From Molossus alvarezi (Eukaryota > Chordata > Mammalia > Chiroptera > Molossidae): 64,000 bases of DNA. The stretch lies in assembly GCA_037176705.1 (NCBI GenBank), contig CM073896.1, positions 20,658,708 through 20,722,707 of the forward strand, read 5' to 3'. The notes beneath the pieces were generated by a model, which saw only the letters and a list, made by a program, of their open reading frames with translations, had not been told where the DNA came from and did no database searches. Made by a program: the position numbers and the translations under genes. This document shows positions 55,302 to 64,000 of this stretch, in pieces. Each line of letters opens with the position of its first letter. Within the stretch, counting starts at the first letter, position 1.

Positions 55302-57355
55302 AAATCAGCTGATGGTCTTATGGGAGCTCCCTTGGATGTAGCTAATTGCTTTTCTCTTGCTGTTTTTGAGATCCTGCCTTTGTCTTTAACCTTTAGTATT
55401 TTATTATAATGTGCCTCGGTGTTGGCCCCTTTGGATTCATCTTGTTTGGGACTCTCTGATTTCCTGGACTTGTATATTTATTTCCTTCACCAGGTTAGGA
55501 AAGTTTTCTGTCATTATTTTTTCAAACAGGTTTTCAGTTTCTTGTTCTCCCTCTTCTCCTTCCTGCACCCTCCATGATGTGAATGTTGGTACACTTGAAG
55601 TTTTCCCAGAGGGTCCTTAAACTATATTTATTCGTTTTCCTTTTTGCTGTTATTATTGGGTGTTTTGTTTGTTTGTTTCTTTATATTCTGAGTCACTGAT
55701 TTGACTCTAAATTATTCTTCATTTCAATTAGTGTATTCTTCATTTCTGACTGATCCTTTTTTTATGCTGTTAATGTTCCCACTAAGTTCATTGAGCATCC
55801 TTATAACCAGTGTTTTGAACTCTGCATCTAGTAGATTGCTTGTCTCATTTGCTTAGTTCTTTTTCTGGAGTTTTGTTTTGTTCTTTTATTTGTATATATT
55901 TCTTTGTCTCTATATTTTAGCAGCCTCCCTGTGTTTGTTTCTATGTATTATGTAGAGCTGTTATGTCTCCCAGGCTTGGTAGAATGGCCTAATATAGTAG
56001 TTTTTCTATAGGGTACAGTACCACAGCTTCCCCCATCACTAAACATGTGAGGTGTGACCCCTATGTGGTCTGTGTACACGCTCTTCTTGTAGTTGAACCT
56101 TGATAGCTATTGGCATATCAAAGGAAGGGATTTGCCACCCCATCCCCCACATTAGCTGCAAGGATTTCCTGACACCACAAGCCACCAATATCCGACCACT
56201 GTGGAGGATCAGCTGAGGAGGGGACCATACCCCAGATCAGGATTTACTTTAGTGGGGCTCTGGTTCCCACTGGGTCTAGCCTCTTGAGTGTGTCAGTTGT
56301 GGTGTTGGTTAGGTGGTGATGCTTCAACGTGGTCTGAAGCTGTCCATTGGGTGCACTGGCTGTGGGTCCTCTGAGGATGTGCAGGCCAAGTCAGACACAA
56401 CATGTATTCTGCCCAGGGCCACCTGACATGAACCAAAAAGTTATTTGTCAGTAGTTGCTACTTATGCTGGGCTTGAAATGCCCAGGCGATGCCAAGCTGC
56501 AATCCAAGCCTGGCTACTAGTAGTGCCATGGATGGGAAAGGTACAGGGCATGCTGAGGCCAGATGCTGCTTATTAGAGATATTAGGAAAATCTGAAGCCT
56601 GAGCCAAGACAGGCCATTCCTATTGAAAAGCCACTGGAAACAGCTTGGGTGGGCCTGAAATTTGGATGGGGTGGGGCCCCAGAGAATCACCAGCATGGGG
56701 CAAACAGTGTGAATCAGGTTGATAGAGTCTTAGACGTGGTGCCCACCTGCTGGCTCTGTGGAGGGAAGAGCTCACTGAAGGAACAGTAGTCTCTGCCAGC
56801 ACTTCTCTCTGAGAGAAAGCTGTCCCACCCCCAGCAGTCTCCCTGATGCCAGACAGTTCAGTTTCTCCCCATATGTCTTTGGTGCCTTTCAAGCTGTTGC
56901 CCCAGCACTGGAGCTCAGAGGAAAGGACTTCGAGTAAGTTCATGTGCAGGCCCTTTAGGAGGAACTCCAGAAGCCCTCCTTCTCACTCAGCCACAGTACC
57001 CACTAGTTTTCACAGCCAGAAGTTATGTGACTTCTTTCCTGGCACTTTAACCCTGTGCTGGGTGGCCTGGTGTGGGGCTGAGAACCCTCCTTTTATTCCT
57101 CAAGGGAGTCCTCTGCAGCAGAGATACCCCTCCCGATTTTTATCGGCACATGTAGGTGTAAACATGTGAGTGCCTCCACCTCTCCTACCAGTCTTTATGT
57201 GGCTTCTTCATGAATCCCCTAGTTGTAGGACTTCCATTCAGCCAGATTTCAGATGGTTCTGAATGATGGTTGTTTCATAGTTTAGTTGTAATTTTGATGT
57301 GGTTGTGGGAGGAAGTGAGTACCGCATTTATCTACGCTGCCATCTTGCCTGGAAG
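53965..57355 (-). mobile_element. HAL1-like copy 5, split by a younger L1
   Basis: Minus-strand element with 3' UTR (53,965-54,540), ORF1 remnants (54.5-55.9 kb, with many stops) and a long 5' UTR (about 55.9-57.36 kb) ending in 'cgcatttatctacgctgccatcttgcc'. No ORF2. Its 5' UTR is longer than in copies A-C, with extra sequence at 55.98-56.52 kb. A plus-strand L1 is inserted in the ORF1 C-terminal region at 54,597-55,298. Confidence 0.8.
54580..55315 (+). mobile_element. 5'-truncated L1 insertion with perfect target duplication and double poly(A)
   Basis: Target duplication gaaaaatcagctgatgg at 54,580-54,596 and 55,299-55,315 (17/17). The insert encodes the last ~128 residues of ORF2 to a natural stop at 54,981 (motifs LVQPLWKT, DPVIPLLGIYPKK, PMFIAALFTIAKIWKQPKCP), then a G-rich 3' UTR, 'aataaataaaatttcatt' and an A run. 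A 21-bp segment 'ataaatatcctcttacatatt' separates it from a second, longer A run (55,272-55,298). Intact coding and a perfect duplication mark it as one of the youngest L1s here. Confidence 0.95.
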
Positions 57356-57391
57356 TCTTTTTTTTTTATTATTCATTATTGTATATTTAAC

Positions 57392-57617
57392 ACTGGATCA
57401 TATTCTTTTTATTTTTTTTTCTTTATTGATTTTAGAGAGATAAGAAGAAAGAAGAGGAGAGAGATGAAAACATTGATGAGAGAGAACATTGATTAGCTGC
57501 CTTCTGCATGCCCCTCACTGGGGATTTGGCCCACAACTTGGGCATGTGCCCTGACCAGGAATCAAACCAGTGACCTCTCAACCACTAAGTACACCAACTG
57601 GACTGGATCATATTCTT
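57392..57617 (-). mobile_element. Ves-type bat SINE
   Basis: Reverse-strand SINE with a shortened head ('caaccactaagtacaccaactgg'). Perfect 16-bp target duplication actggatcatattctt at 57,392-57,407 and 57,602-57,617. Confidence 0.95.
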
Positions 57618-57829
57618 ATTTGAACTATTTAGAAGTTACATATAAAGTCAGGTTTCCACTATTTCTTCCAGCTTTCCTTACATAATTAAATTAATATACA
57701 TTTTTAAAAGGAATGCATTTCATATGAATCTATGTTATTATAACATAGTTTTATATACTGTGAAATGCTCAAATCTTAAGTATGTCATTTAATCAACTAT
57801 GATGACTAAATGTCAAGACAACATTTTTA

Positions 57830-58360
57830 TCACCCTACAGAATTTCCATATGCCTCTTTCTAGGCAAGCCAGACAAGGGTTGCACCAAGAAGAAACCCTT
57901 GATCTAATTTCTATCACAATAGTTTTGCTTTGCCTCCTTTACAATTTTATATAAATGGAACCACACAGTATGCACTGTCTTTTACTCCCAGGTCCACTGA
58001 CTAATTATATTTGTGAGATCATTGACATTGTTATTTGTATTGGTAGCCCATTCCTTCTAATTCTAAATAATATTCCCTGTATTAATACACCATAATATGT
58101 TGACTTATTTTACTTCTTGTAGAAATCTGAATTGTTTTTAGTTTTTCGTTCTTATGAATAAGCCCATAGTAATAATTATTATACAAAAGGATTTGGTAGC
58201 CATAGGTTTTCAATCTCTTGGATAAATATCTAGCAGTGACATTGTTTAGCTTTTTAAGAAATCAAAAATCAGTTCCAATATATATGTAACATTTTGTGTT
58301 CCCAGCCACCTTTTATGACTTATAGGTGCTCCACCTCATCTACATATGTTTTGTCAATTA
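57830..58360 (-). repeat. Old L1M fragment, left of MITE
   Basis: Antisense L1M phrases: 'ttatataaatggaaccacacagtatgcactgtc', 'gtagaaatctgaattgtttttagtttttcg', 'ggataaatatctagcagtgac'. The MITE at 58,361-58,813 interrupts it and L1-like sequence resumes after it. Confidence 0.65.
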
Positions 58361-58813
58361 CAGTGATACCTCGGTTCTCGAACGCCTCGGTTTTCGACCA
58401 AATCGGTATTCGACCAGGAGATTCGAGAAACTTTTGTCTCGGAATCCGAACAAATATTTGGAACTCGAACTTCCGAGATGAGCCGAGTTGAGCCGAATGG
58501 CGTTCATTCGGCCCAGCGCGCCTTGCTGGCGTCATCAGTGTGCGTGCAGAGAGAGAGTCACGCTTTGTGGAGAGAGTACATTTTATTTTATTTTTTTTAA
58601 TACATACTGTACACTTTTATTTCTTGTTGAGACTTATGTTTTTCTACATATTATATACAAATTAGGCCAGTAAATAGGCATTTTCTGGGGCTTGGAACAA
58701 ATTAATCCAGTTTCCATTATTTCCTATTGGTTTCATTGCTTAGGTTCTTGAACAATTTGGTTCTCGACCGTCCTCCTGGAACGAATTATGTTCGAGAACT
58801 GAACATAGTTTTT
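58361..58813. mobile_element. Tc1/mariner-type MITE, CpG-rich
   Basis: The left end 'cagtgatacctcggttctcgaac' follows a TA. The right end, read on the minus strand, gives a decayed 'ctatgttcagttctcgaacataattcgttcc', so the terminal inverted repeats share 'gttctcgaac'. About 450 bp with no transposase. It is far richer in CpG than its surroundings. Confidence 0.8.
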
Positions 58814-59600
58814 CCATTTTCATAAATATCTAGTGTATCTCATTGTGGCTAAATTTATTTTTCTATGATGACTAATGAAGTTGACTTTGGATTGATTAGG
58901 TGGAGTTTAAATATTCTACATCTTTATAGATTTTTTTCTACTTGTTCTACTTATTACTAAAAGAAGTATGCTAATGTCCTTAATAATTGGGAGATTCATT
59001 TGTACTTCCCTTAAGTCTTGCTAAATGTTTTCACCTGTATTTGGGAACTTGATTTAAGGGTACATATGCATTTAGGATAATGTTTTCTTACTAACCATCC
59101 CTTTATCAAATAAGATTATTATTATTTCTTTATCCTGAGTCTTATGTTGTCTGGTATCAGTAAGTCACACTGCCTTTCTGCTGCTTAACGTTTGTAAAGT
59201 TCTGTACCTCCTTTTTCCTTTCAAATTACTGATGTGTTAATGTTTATGTCTTATAAACACATATTTCAACCTTTTTTTTATGATGATGCTCTACATTTCA
59301 ATTAGGGTCTTTGATCCATTTAATTTCATTTCAATATGATATGTTTGGATTTTAAGTCTTGATGTTTGATTTATATACTTTTCATATTCTCTTGTTTTCT
59401 CTATTCCCAATTTCCTGTTTTATTTTTTGGTGAATTATTTATGTTATAGAATTACTTTTATCTTCTCTAAAGAATTTGAAACTATTATTCTTTGTCTTAT
59501 TTTTATTGTTTTCTTTAATCAATACAAAGTAAAATTTTTAAGTTATTACACTTCCAAATCTATTTTAATTCATAAAAAATTTGAAAACTTTATAATAATG
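58814..59600 (-). repeat. Old L1M fragment, right of MITE
   Basis: Continuation of antisense L1: 'tgtggctaaatttatttttctatgatgactaatgaagttgac', 'cttatgttgtctggtatcagtaagtcacactgcctttctg', 'tgatgtgttaatgtttatgtcttataaacacata'. Non-coding. Confidence 0.5.
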
Positions 59601-59964
59601 TAGTTCCAATTTATGGACTTCAATGTACATAGTACCCTCCTGTTACTTTATGTTTTATTGTTATATATTTTTTTCTTAGTAATACTATAAAAGTTTTTTT
59701 TTAATTATTATTATTGTTCTTTATACTTTAAACAGCCAATAATTTTTAAGGAGAATAATGCCTTCCTGTGGATTTTGATCCACTGGGTTGTCTTGTGAAC
59801 TTAGCTCTCTGATAAGCTTAGAGATATAATTTTATAGATTAGCTACTTTGATCTCACTGTTAGATTGGTAGGAATAGTATATTGTAACTTTCCATAAGCA
59901 GAATTTCTCAGAGATATATTTAAAGACTAAAATTTTTAAAGGAGATACAGATTTTGCACCCATA
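59601..59964. other. Unassigned AT-rich DNA
   Basis: No gene or recognisable repeat seen. Confidence 0.4.
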
Positions 59965-60270
59965 CTCTAGACTGGCAATTTTTAATCAGTATGCCTTGGC
60001 ACACTGAAATGCCTCAAGAATTCTTTAAAAACATTCAGTGCCTGACTTTTCAGTCAGGGGCACTGAGCTTTTTTCCTGTACTTTTTCAAATACAAAAAGG
60101 ACAAAAGCCATCTTGTGTGAGTGAATGAATCAAAATTATACTTTTTTTTTTTTTTTTTTTGCCATATTGGCAAAGAATATAATGTATATTTTGATGTGAT
60201 GAAGGATTTCAGTAATTAGTTTATGTGTGCCATGAGATGAAAAGGTTGAAAATCACTCACTGCTCTGGAT
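59965..60270. mobile_element. hAT-type non-autonomous DNA transposon
   Basis: Left part 'tggcaatttttaatcagtatgccttggcacactg'. The right end, read on the minus strand, gives 'cagtgagtgattttcaaccttttcatctcatggcacac', the usual hAT-MITE terminus. Candidate 8-bp target duplication ctctagac (59,965-59,972) / ctctggat (60,263-60,270). A T21 run lies near 60,142. No transposase. Confidence 0.65.
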
Positions 60271-60769
60271 GCTTTGATGTGAGAGATGCTAAAATTATTT
60301 GACAGTTTTTACCAAAGAGAGATAAGTTCTGTTCATTGAATGAATATAAAAGTGGACTTTCTCACTCCAGTATTGCATCTAAGGACTTTGAGATTAGCTT
60401 TGATAGTTATCCACAACATTATTTTGTTCATTATTTGTTTTTGATAGAATATGCATTGCTTCCATTTATTTATTGGGCCACATACCACTCTTCAGTAGAC
60501 TCTATTATAACTTATATTAAAAACAACAAATCAAAATAACAACAACAAATACATAATCAAAACATAGAAATTGTTCAGTTTAATATTTTAGTAAAGTATT
60601 TGCATCATAGTTTTCTTCCTTTAATATTGTTCTTTCTGAAATTAGCAACTGAATTGAATTAATTACATAGGATGACATTTTTTATGTTAAACATTTTATT
60701 TGAAATATTATCTATTGTCTCATCGCCCAAAGATATTCATCATTAACATTCTGGTAAATTTTTGAGGTA
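60271..60769. other. Unassigned AT-rich DNA
   Basis: No gene or recognisable repeat seen. Confidence 0.4.
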
Positions 60770-61740
60770 TATTTTATTAAATTTATTGGGGTGACATTGG
60801 TTAATAAGATCATATGTTTCATGTCTATATTTCTACGATATAAGATCTGTGTATCATAGAAATGTATATTACCCAAAGTTAAACTATCATCCATCTGACA
60901 GAATGGGAGATGATATTTGCAAACAATAGCTCCAACAAAGGGTTAATATCCAAAATATATAAGGAACTCATACAACTCTACACCACAAAAACAAACAATT
61001 CAATTAATACATGAGCAAAGGACCTGAACGGACACCTCTCCCAAGAAGACATAGAAATGGCCATCAGATATGTGAAAACATGTTCAACTTCACTATCTAT
61101 TAGGGAAATGCAAATATAAACGACAATGAGATATCACCTCACACCTGTTAGAATTGCTTTTATCAACAATACAAGTAATAACAAGTGTTAGAGAGGTTGT
61201 GGAGAAAAGGGACCCTCATTCACTGCTGGTGGGAATGTAAACTGGTACATCTACTATGGAAAAGAGTCTGACGGTTCCTCAAAAAATCAAGAATATGACC
61301 CAGTAATCCTTCTCCTGGGTATCTACCCAAAATACATGAAACATATATTTGCTAAGATATATGTACCCTTTTGTTCATTGCAACATTATTCATGGTGGCC
61401 AAGACATGGAGGCAATCAGTACCCTTCAATAGATGATTGGATAAAGAAAAGGTGGTACATATATACAATAGAATACTACTCAGCCATAAGAAAAGATGAA
61501 ATACTCTCACTGTGACAACATGGATAGACCTTGAGAATATTATGTTAAGCAAAATAAGTCAGTCATAAAATGCTAACGACCACATGATTTCACTCATATA
61601 TGTGATATATAAAACTGAAACTCATGAACATAGACAACAGTTTAGTGAGTTCTAGAAGAAAGGGGGGGTTGGGTGGGTCCTAATATATGGTGTAGATGAC
61701 TGTTTATATGACTTTTCTTGGATATCTGGGGGTGAGGTAA
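60770..61740. repeat. L1 with inverted 5' part (possible twin priming)
   Basis: 60,770-60,895 is an L1 3' terminus in minus orientation ('ttattggggtgacattggttaataagatc'). From about 60,896 the sequence is L1 ORF2 C-terminal coding and the start of the 3' UTR in plus orientation ('gacaatgagatatcacctcacacctgttag', 'actgctggtgggaatgtaaactggtac', 'ctcctgggtatctacccaaaatac'), with frameshifts. Twin priming would give this arrangement; two independent insertions are possible. Confidence 0.65.
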
Positions 61741-61907
61741 CCAGGAGGAAAAAAGTGAGAGAAGACTCCCCCAAAATGAACTGTTCTGAGGTGCAAGGAG
61801 GGTATTTACAATAATATTATCAGAATATAGGTGAAAATATTGATTTGTTTCTCAGGATAGCTTGAGTCATATATAAAAATTTGGAACAAAAGATAAATGA
61901 GTCAGGA

Positions 61908-62150
61908 ATAGAACCCTAACCCTGGCTGGTGTGGCTTAATTTGTTGGGCATCATCCTATACTCAGAAAAGTTGCTGGTTAGATTCCTGGACAGGGCACAT
62001 GCTCAGGTTATGGGCTGGATCCTGGTAGGAGGTGTGCAGGCAATGGCTGATCCATGTTCCATGTTCCACTCTCATATTGATGTTTCTCTCTTTCTCCCTC
62101 TCTCAAAAATCAATAAAAAAAAATCTATGAAAAAATAAAAGTAGAACTGT
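61908..62150 (+). mobile_element. Ves-type bat SINE
   Basis: Head 'aaccctggctggtgtggctta', 'ggttagattcctggacaggg', 'gatccatgttccatgttccactctc', tail 'aaaaatcaataaaaaa'. Weak flanking repeat ggaatagaaccct / aaagtagaactgt. Confidence 0.85.
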
Positions 62151-62238
62151 ATAGAGTATCAATCAAAATTAAAACGTTGGTTATAAGAGAAATAATAATT
62201 ATGGATCTAGGGTATGGATGAATATTCTTTTTTAACAG

Positions 62239-62516
62239 CTGACTCAAATTATTATTATTTTTTAATCCTCACCCAAGGACATTTTTCCATTTTTTGTTCA
62301 GATAGAGTAGGAGGGAAAGAGAAAAAGAGAAAGAGAGAGAGAAACATTGACATGAAAGGGACACATCGAGTGGCTGCCACCCACACGACCCAACCAGGGC
62401 CGGGGACAAACTGCAACCAAGGTACATGCCCTTAGCAGGAACCAAACCCGGGTCTCTCTGGACTGCAGGCCGACACTCTAACCACTGAGCCAAACCGGCC
62501 AGGGCTGCCTCAAATT
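62239..62516 (-). mobile_element. Ves-type SINE, long-tail subfamily
   Basis: 'taatcctcacccaaggac' tail, 'aggaaccaaacccgggtctc' and 'gagccaaaccggccaggg' head on the minus strand. Target duplication ctgactcaaatt (62,239-62,250) / ctgcctcaaatt (62,505-62,516). Confidence 0.95.
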
Positions 62517-63489
62517 CTTTAGTGAAAAAATACCACTGTGATTTAGTCATTCCCTTAATGATAAATATTTAAGTTGTTTCTCTTTCTTTATATTAACAAC
62601 AACAAAATCCCACTACAGTAAATATTCTTGTAGATATTCTGTGTTTATATGAGAATATAGGGTACAGATAACCATATCAGATGCCTTTGTAAATTTAATA
62701 GATTCTACCAAGTAGCCCTTACAAAAAGCTGTATCGATTTATCGACTCCCCCCCGACAGTGTCTGAGATTTTCCTATTATTGAACTCTGCCTGGATTCTT
62801 AGAAAATACTACTCATAGGAAGAAAATATTTCTTAACATTAATAACCGCTTATATTCTCATCTACTTTATAGTAGATAGAAGTAATTTTTGTTTAACTCT
62901 TAGAAATTTTACATCTAATGATATGTGTCAATTGGAGGATAGGAATTACGCACATCTTTCCCAAGTGAACAAAGAAAGTATAGGTTTCCTATTTGTTGAA
63001 TACTGGAGACTCTATTAGCCTGTTAGCATTTACTTCACAGTATTTACCTGAATTCTACAATGGCCAATTAACAAGAGTTAAGTAGCTTTCAGAGGTCATA
63101 GGACAAAGTATTAAGCATGACAAATTTTAGCATTCACCGTCACATTCAGCTATTGCCTGTTGCTTAGTAACTGACCTTACCTGTATTCCAAGTAGCAAAT
63201 TGATTTTTTCTCATAAATAACTGCCTAATCAGGCTCTCCCTCCTCCCACTGCCCACCAGCTGAAAATGAGAGGGTTGGGTCAGATCAGAGAATTTCTTGG
63301 GATGGCAAAAGAACTATGAGAGTTATGTAGGTGAGAGGAAACCATGAGCAAAGTAGCAACTGGTATCCCATCCATGGGAAGAAGCCAACTTATTCCTCAG
63401 AGGAAGAAGCATGAGGAAACAGAGAGACTAAAAATGAACATATTTCTGAGAAATGATGCTTGAAAAGTTGAATGATGGAAATTGCATTA
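62517..63489. other. Unassigned DNA
   Basis: No gene recognised. The part from about 63.2 kb may be L1 3' UTR continuous with the following fragment. Confidence 0.4.
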
Positions 63490-63600
63490 TTAAAATTGGT
63501 AGGCACACAATGTAACATACAGATCATGTATCATCGGTATGTACACGTGAAAACTATAACCTTATTAACCCATGTCACCCCCCAAATTTAACAAAATATA
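63490..63600 (+). repeat. L1 3' terminus fragment
   Basis: 'gtaacatacagatcatgtatcatc' and 'cttattaacccatgtcaccccccaaatttaac' match the plus-strand L1 3' end, followed by a TA-rich run. Confidence 0.65.
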
Positions 63601-64000
63601 TATGTGTATGTATAAATTGTCTTCATGATTACAACCATTTATTTGCAATTCATAGTCTCAGAAAGGCCTCAAAATGTTAAGTTTCTTCATAGCTTTAACA
63701 TCTAACATTCATTTGGTGGCAGATCTGAATGAACCTCACTCTATTTACACATGTAACTTATTGATTTTGTGTTCATACCCACATGTTTTGCTACAGAAAT
63801 ATTTTGTGTCACTGCTTCTAAGACCACTGTGGGGTGTTGCATAGTATATGTCAAAAATTTCCTTAAAAAATGCAAAACATTCCAAATGATCAAAAAGACT
63901 ATATGTCTCTAGGTTTTGTTTGTCTGTTTGTGCATTGTTTTATATAATGGTGGTATATCCTGTGATGAACTAGAAAAATCAGAAGTATCTATATAATCCC
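63601..64000. other. Unassigned DNA to the window end
   Basis: No gene or recognisable repeat seen. Confidence 0.4.

Overview
This is repeat-rich, AT-rich mammalian nuclear DNA, almost certainly from a bat and most likely a vespertilionid. The main evidence is about 20 tRNA-derived Ves-type SINEs: heads such as 'ctggccggtttggctcag', tRNA B-box-like 'ggttcgattcc', a CT-rich 3' part and an A-rich tail, many bounded by visible target-site duplications. The rest is L1, an ORF2-less L1 derivative that I read as HAL1 (half-L1), MIR/L2 fossils, ERV/LTR remnants and DNA transposons. I see no prokaryotic features, no rRNA or functional tRNA gene and no CRISPR array. All family names come from pattern recognition without a database search.

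Layout. 1-13.7 kb: a HAL1 copy cut by the window edge, SINEs, an ERVL-like LTR pair, a Tigger/pogo element and unassigned DNA. 13.7-34.0 kb: a large tandem array, ordered HAL1-A / unit X(A) / HAL1-B / unit X(B) / HAL1-C, with a period of about 9.0 kb. 34-53.9 kb: an LTR, twin-primed and old L1, L2, MIR, an MLT1-like LTR and an ERV1-like LTR with leader. 53.9-57.4 kb: a fifth HAL1 carrying a younger L1 insertion with a perfect 17-bp target duplication and a possible short 3' transduction. 57.4-64 kb: old L1, a CpG-rich Tc1/mariner-type MITE, a hAT-type element and more SINE/L1. All five HAL1 copies lie on the minus strand.

The only host-gene-like content is in unit X. Each copy holds, on the minus strand, four exon candidates of 138, 111, 91 and up to 497 nt. 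Splice signals and reading phases agree in both copies, and AATAAA follows the end of the long exon. The first exon encodes a peptide starting MFSCCLPG; the last is Pro/Ala/Glu-rich. I read this as a fragment related to the N-terminus and linker of the RALGDS/RGL family of Ral exchange factors. No REM or catalytic CDC25/RasGEF domain is present. Copy B is open (about 278 aa) and ends in a hydrophobic tail; copy A is frameshifted by one extra G. A second, decayed copy of the terminal exon sits in each unit and is the site where HAL1 inserted.

The array appears to have two histories. The HAL1s and the L1 right flank differ between units by roughly 8-11% in sampled stretches. A 4.6-kb core (about 16.02-20.61 kb against 25.03-29.65 kb), which contains the gene fragment, differs by only about 2.5-4%. 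This suggests old tandem duplication followed by recent gene conversion. HAL1-B matches HAL1-C in its 3' part and HAL1-A in its 5' part, the signature of unequal exchange between HAL1s. Percentages are by-eye counts over short samples, not alignments.
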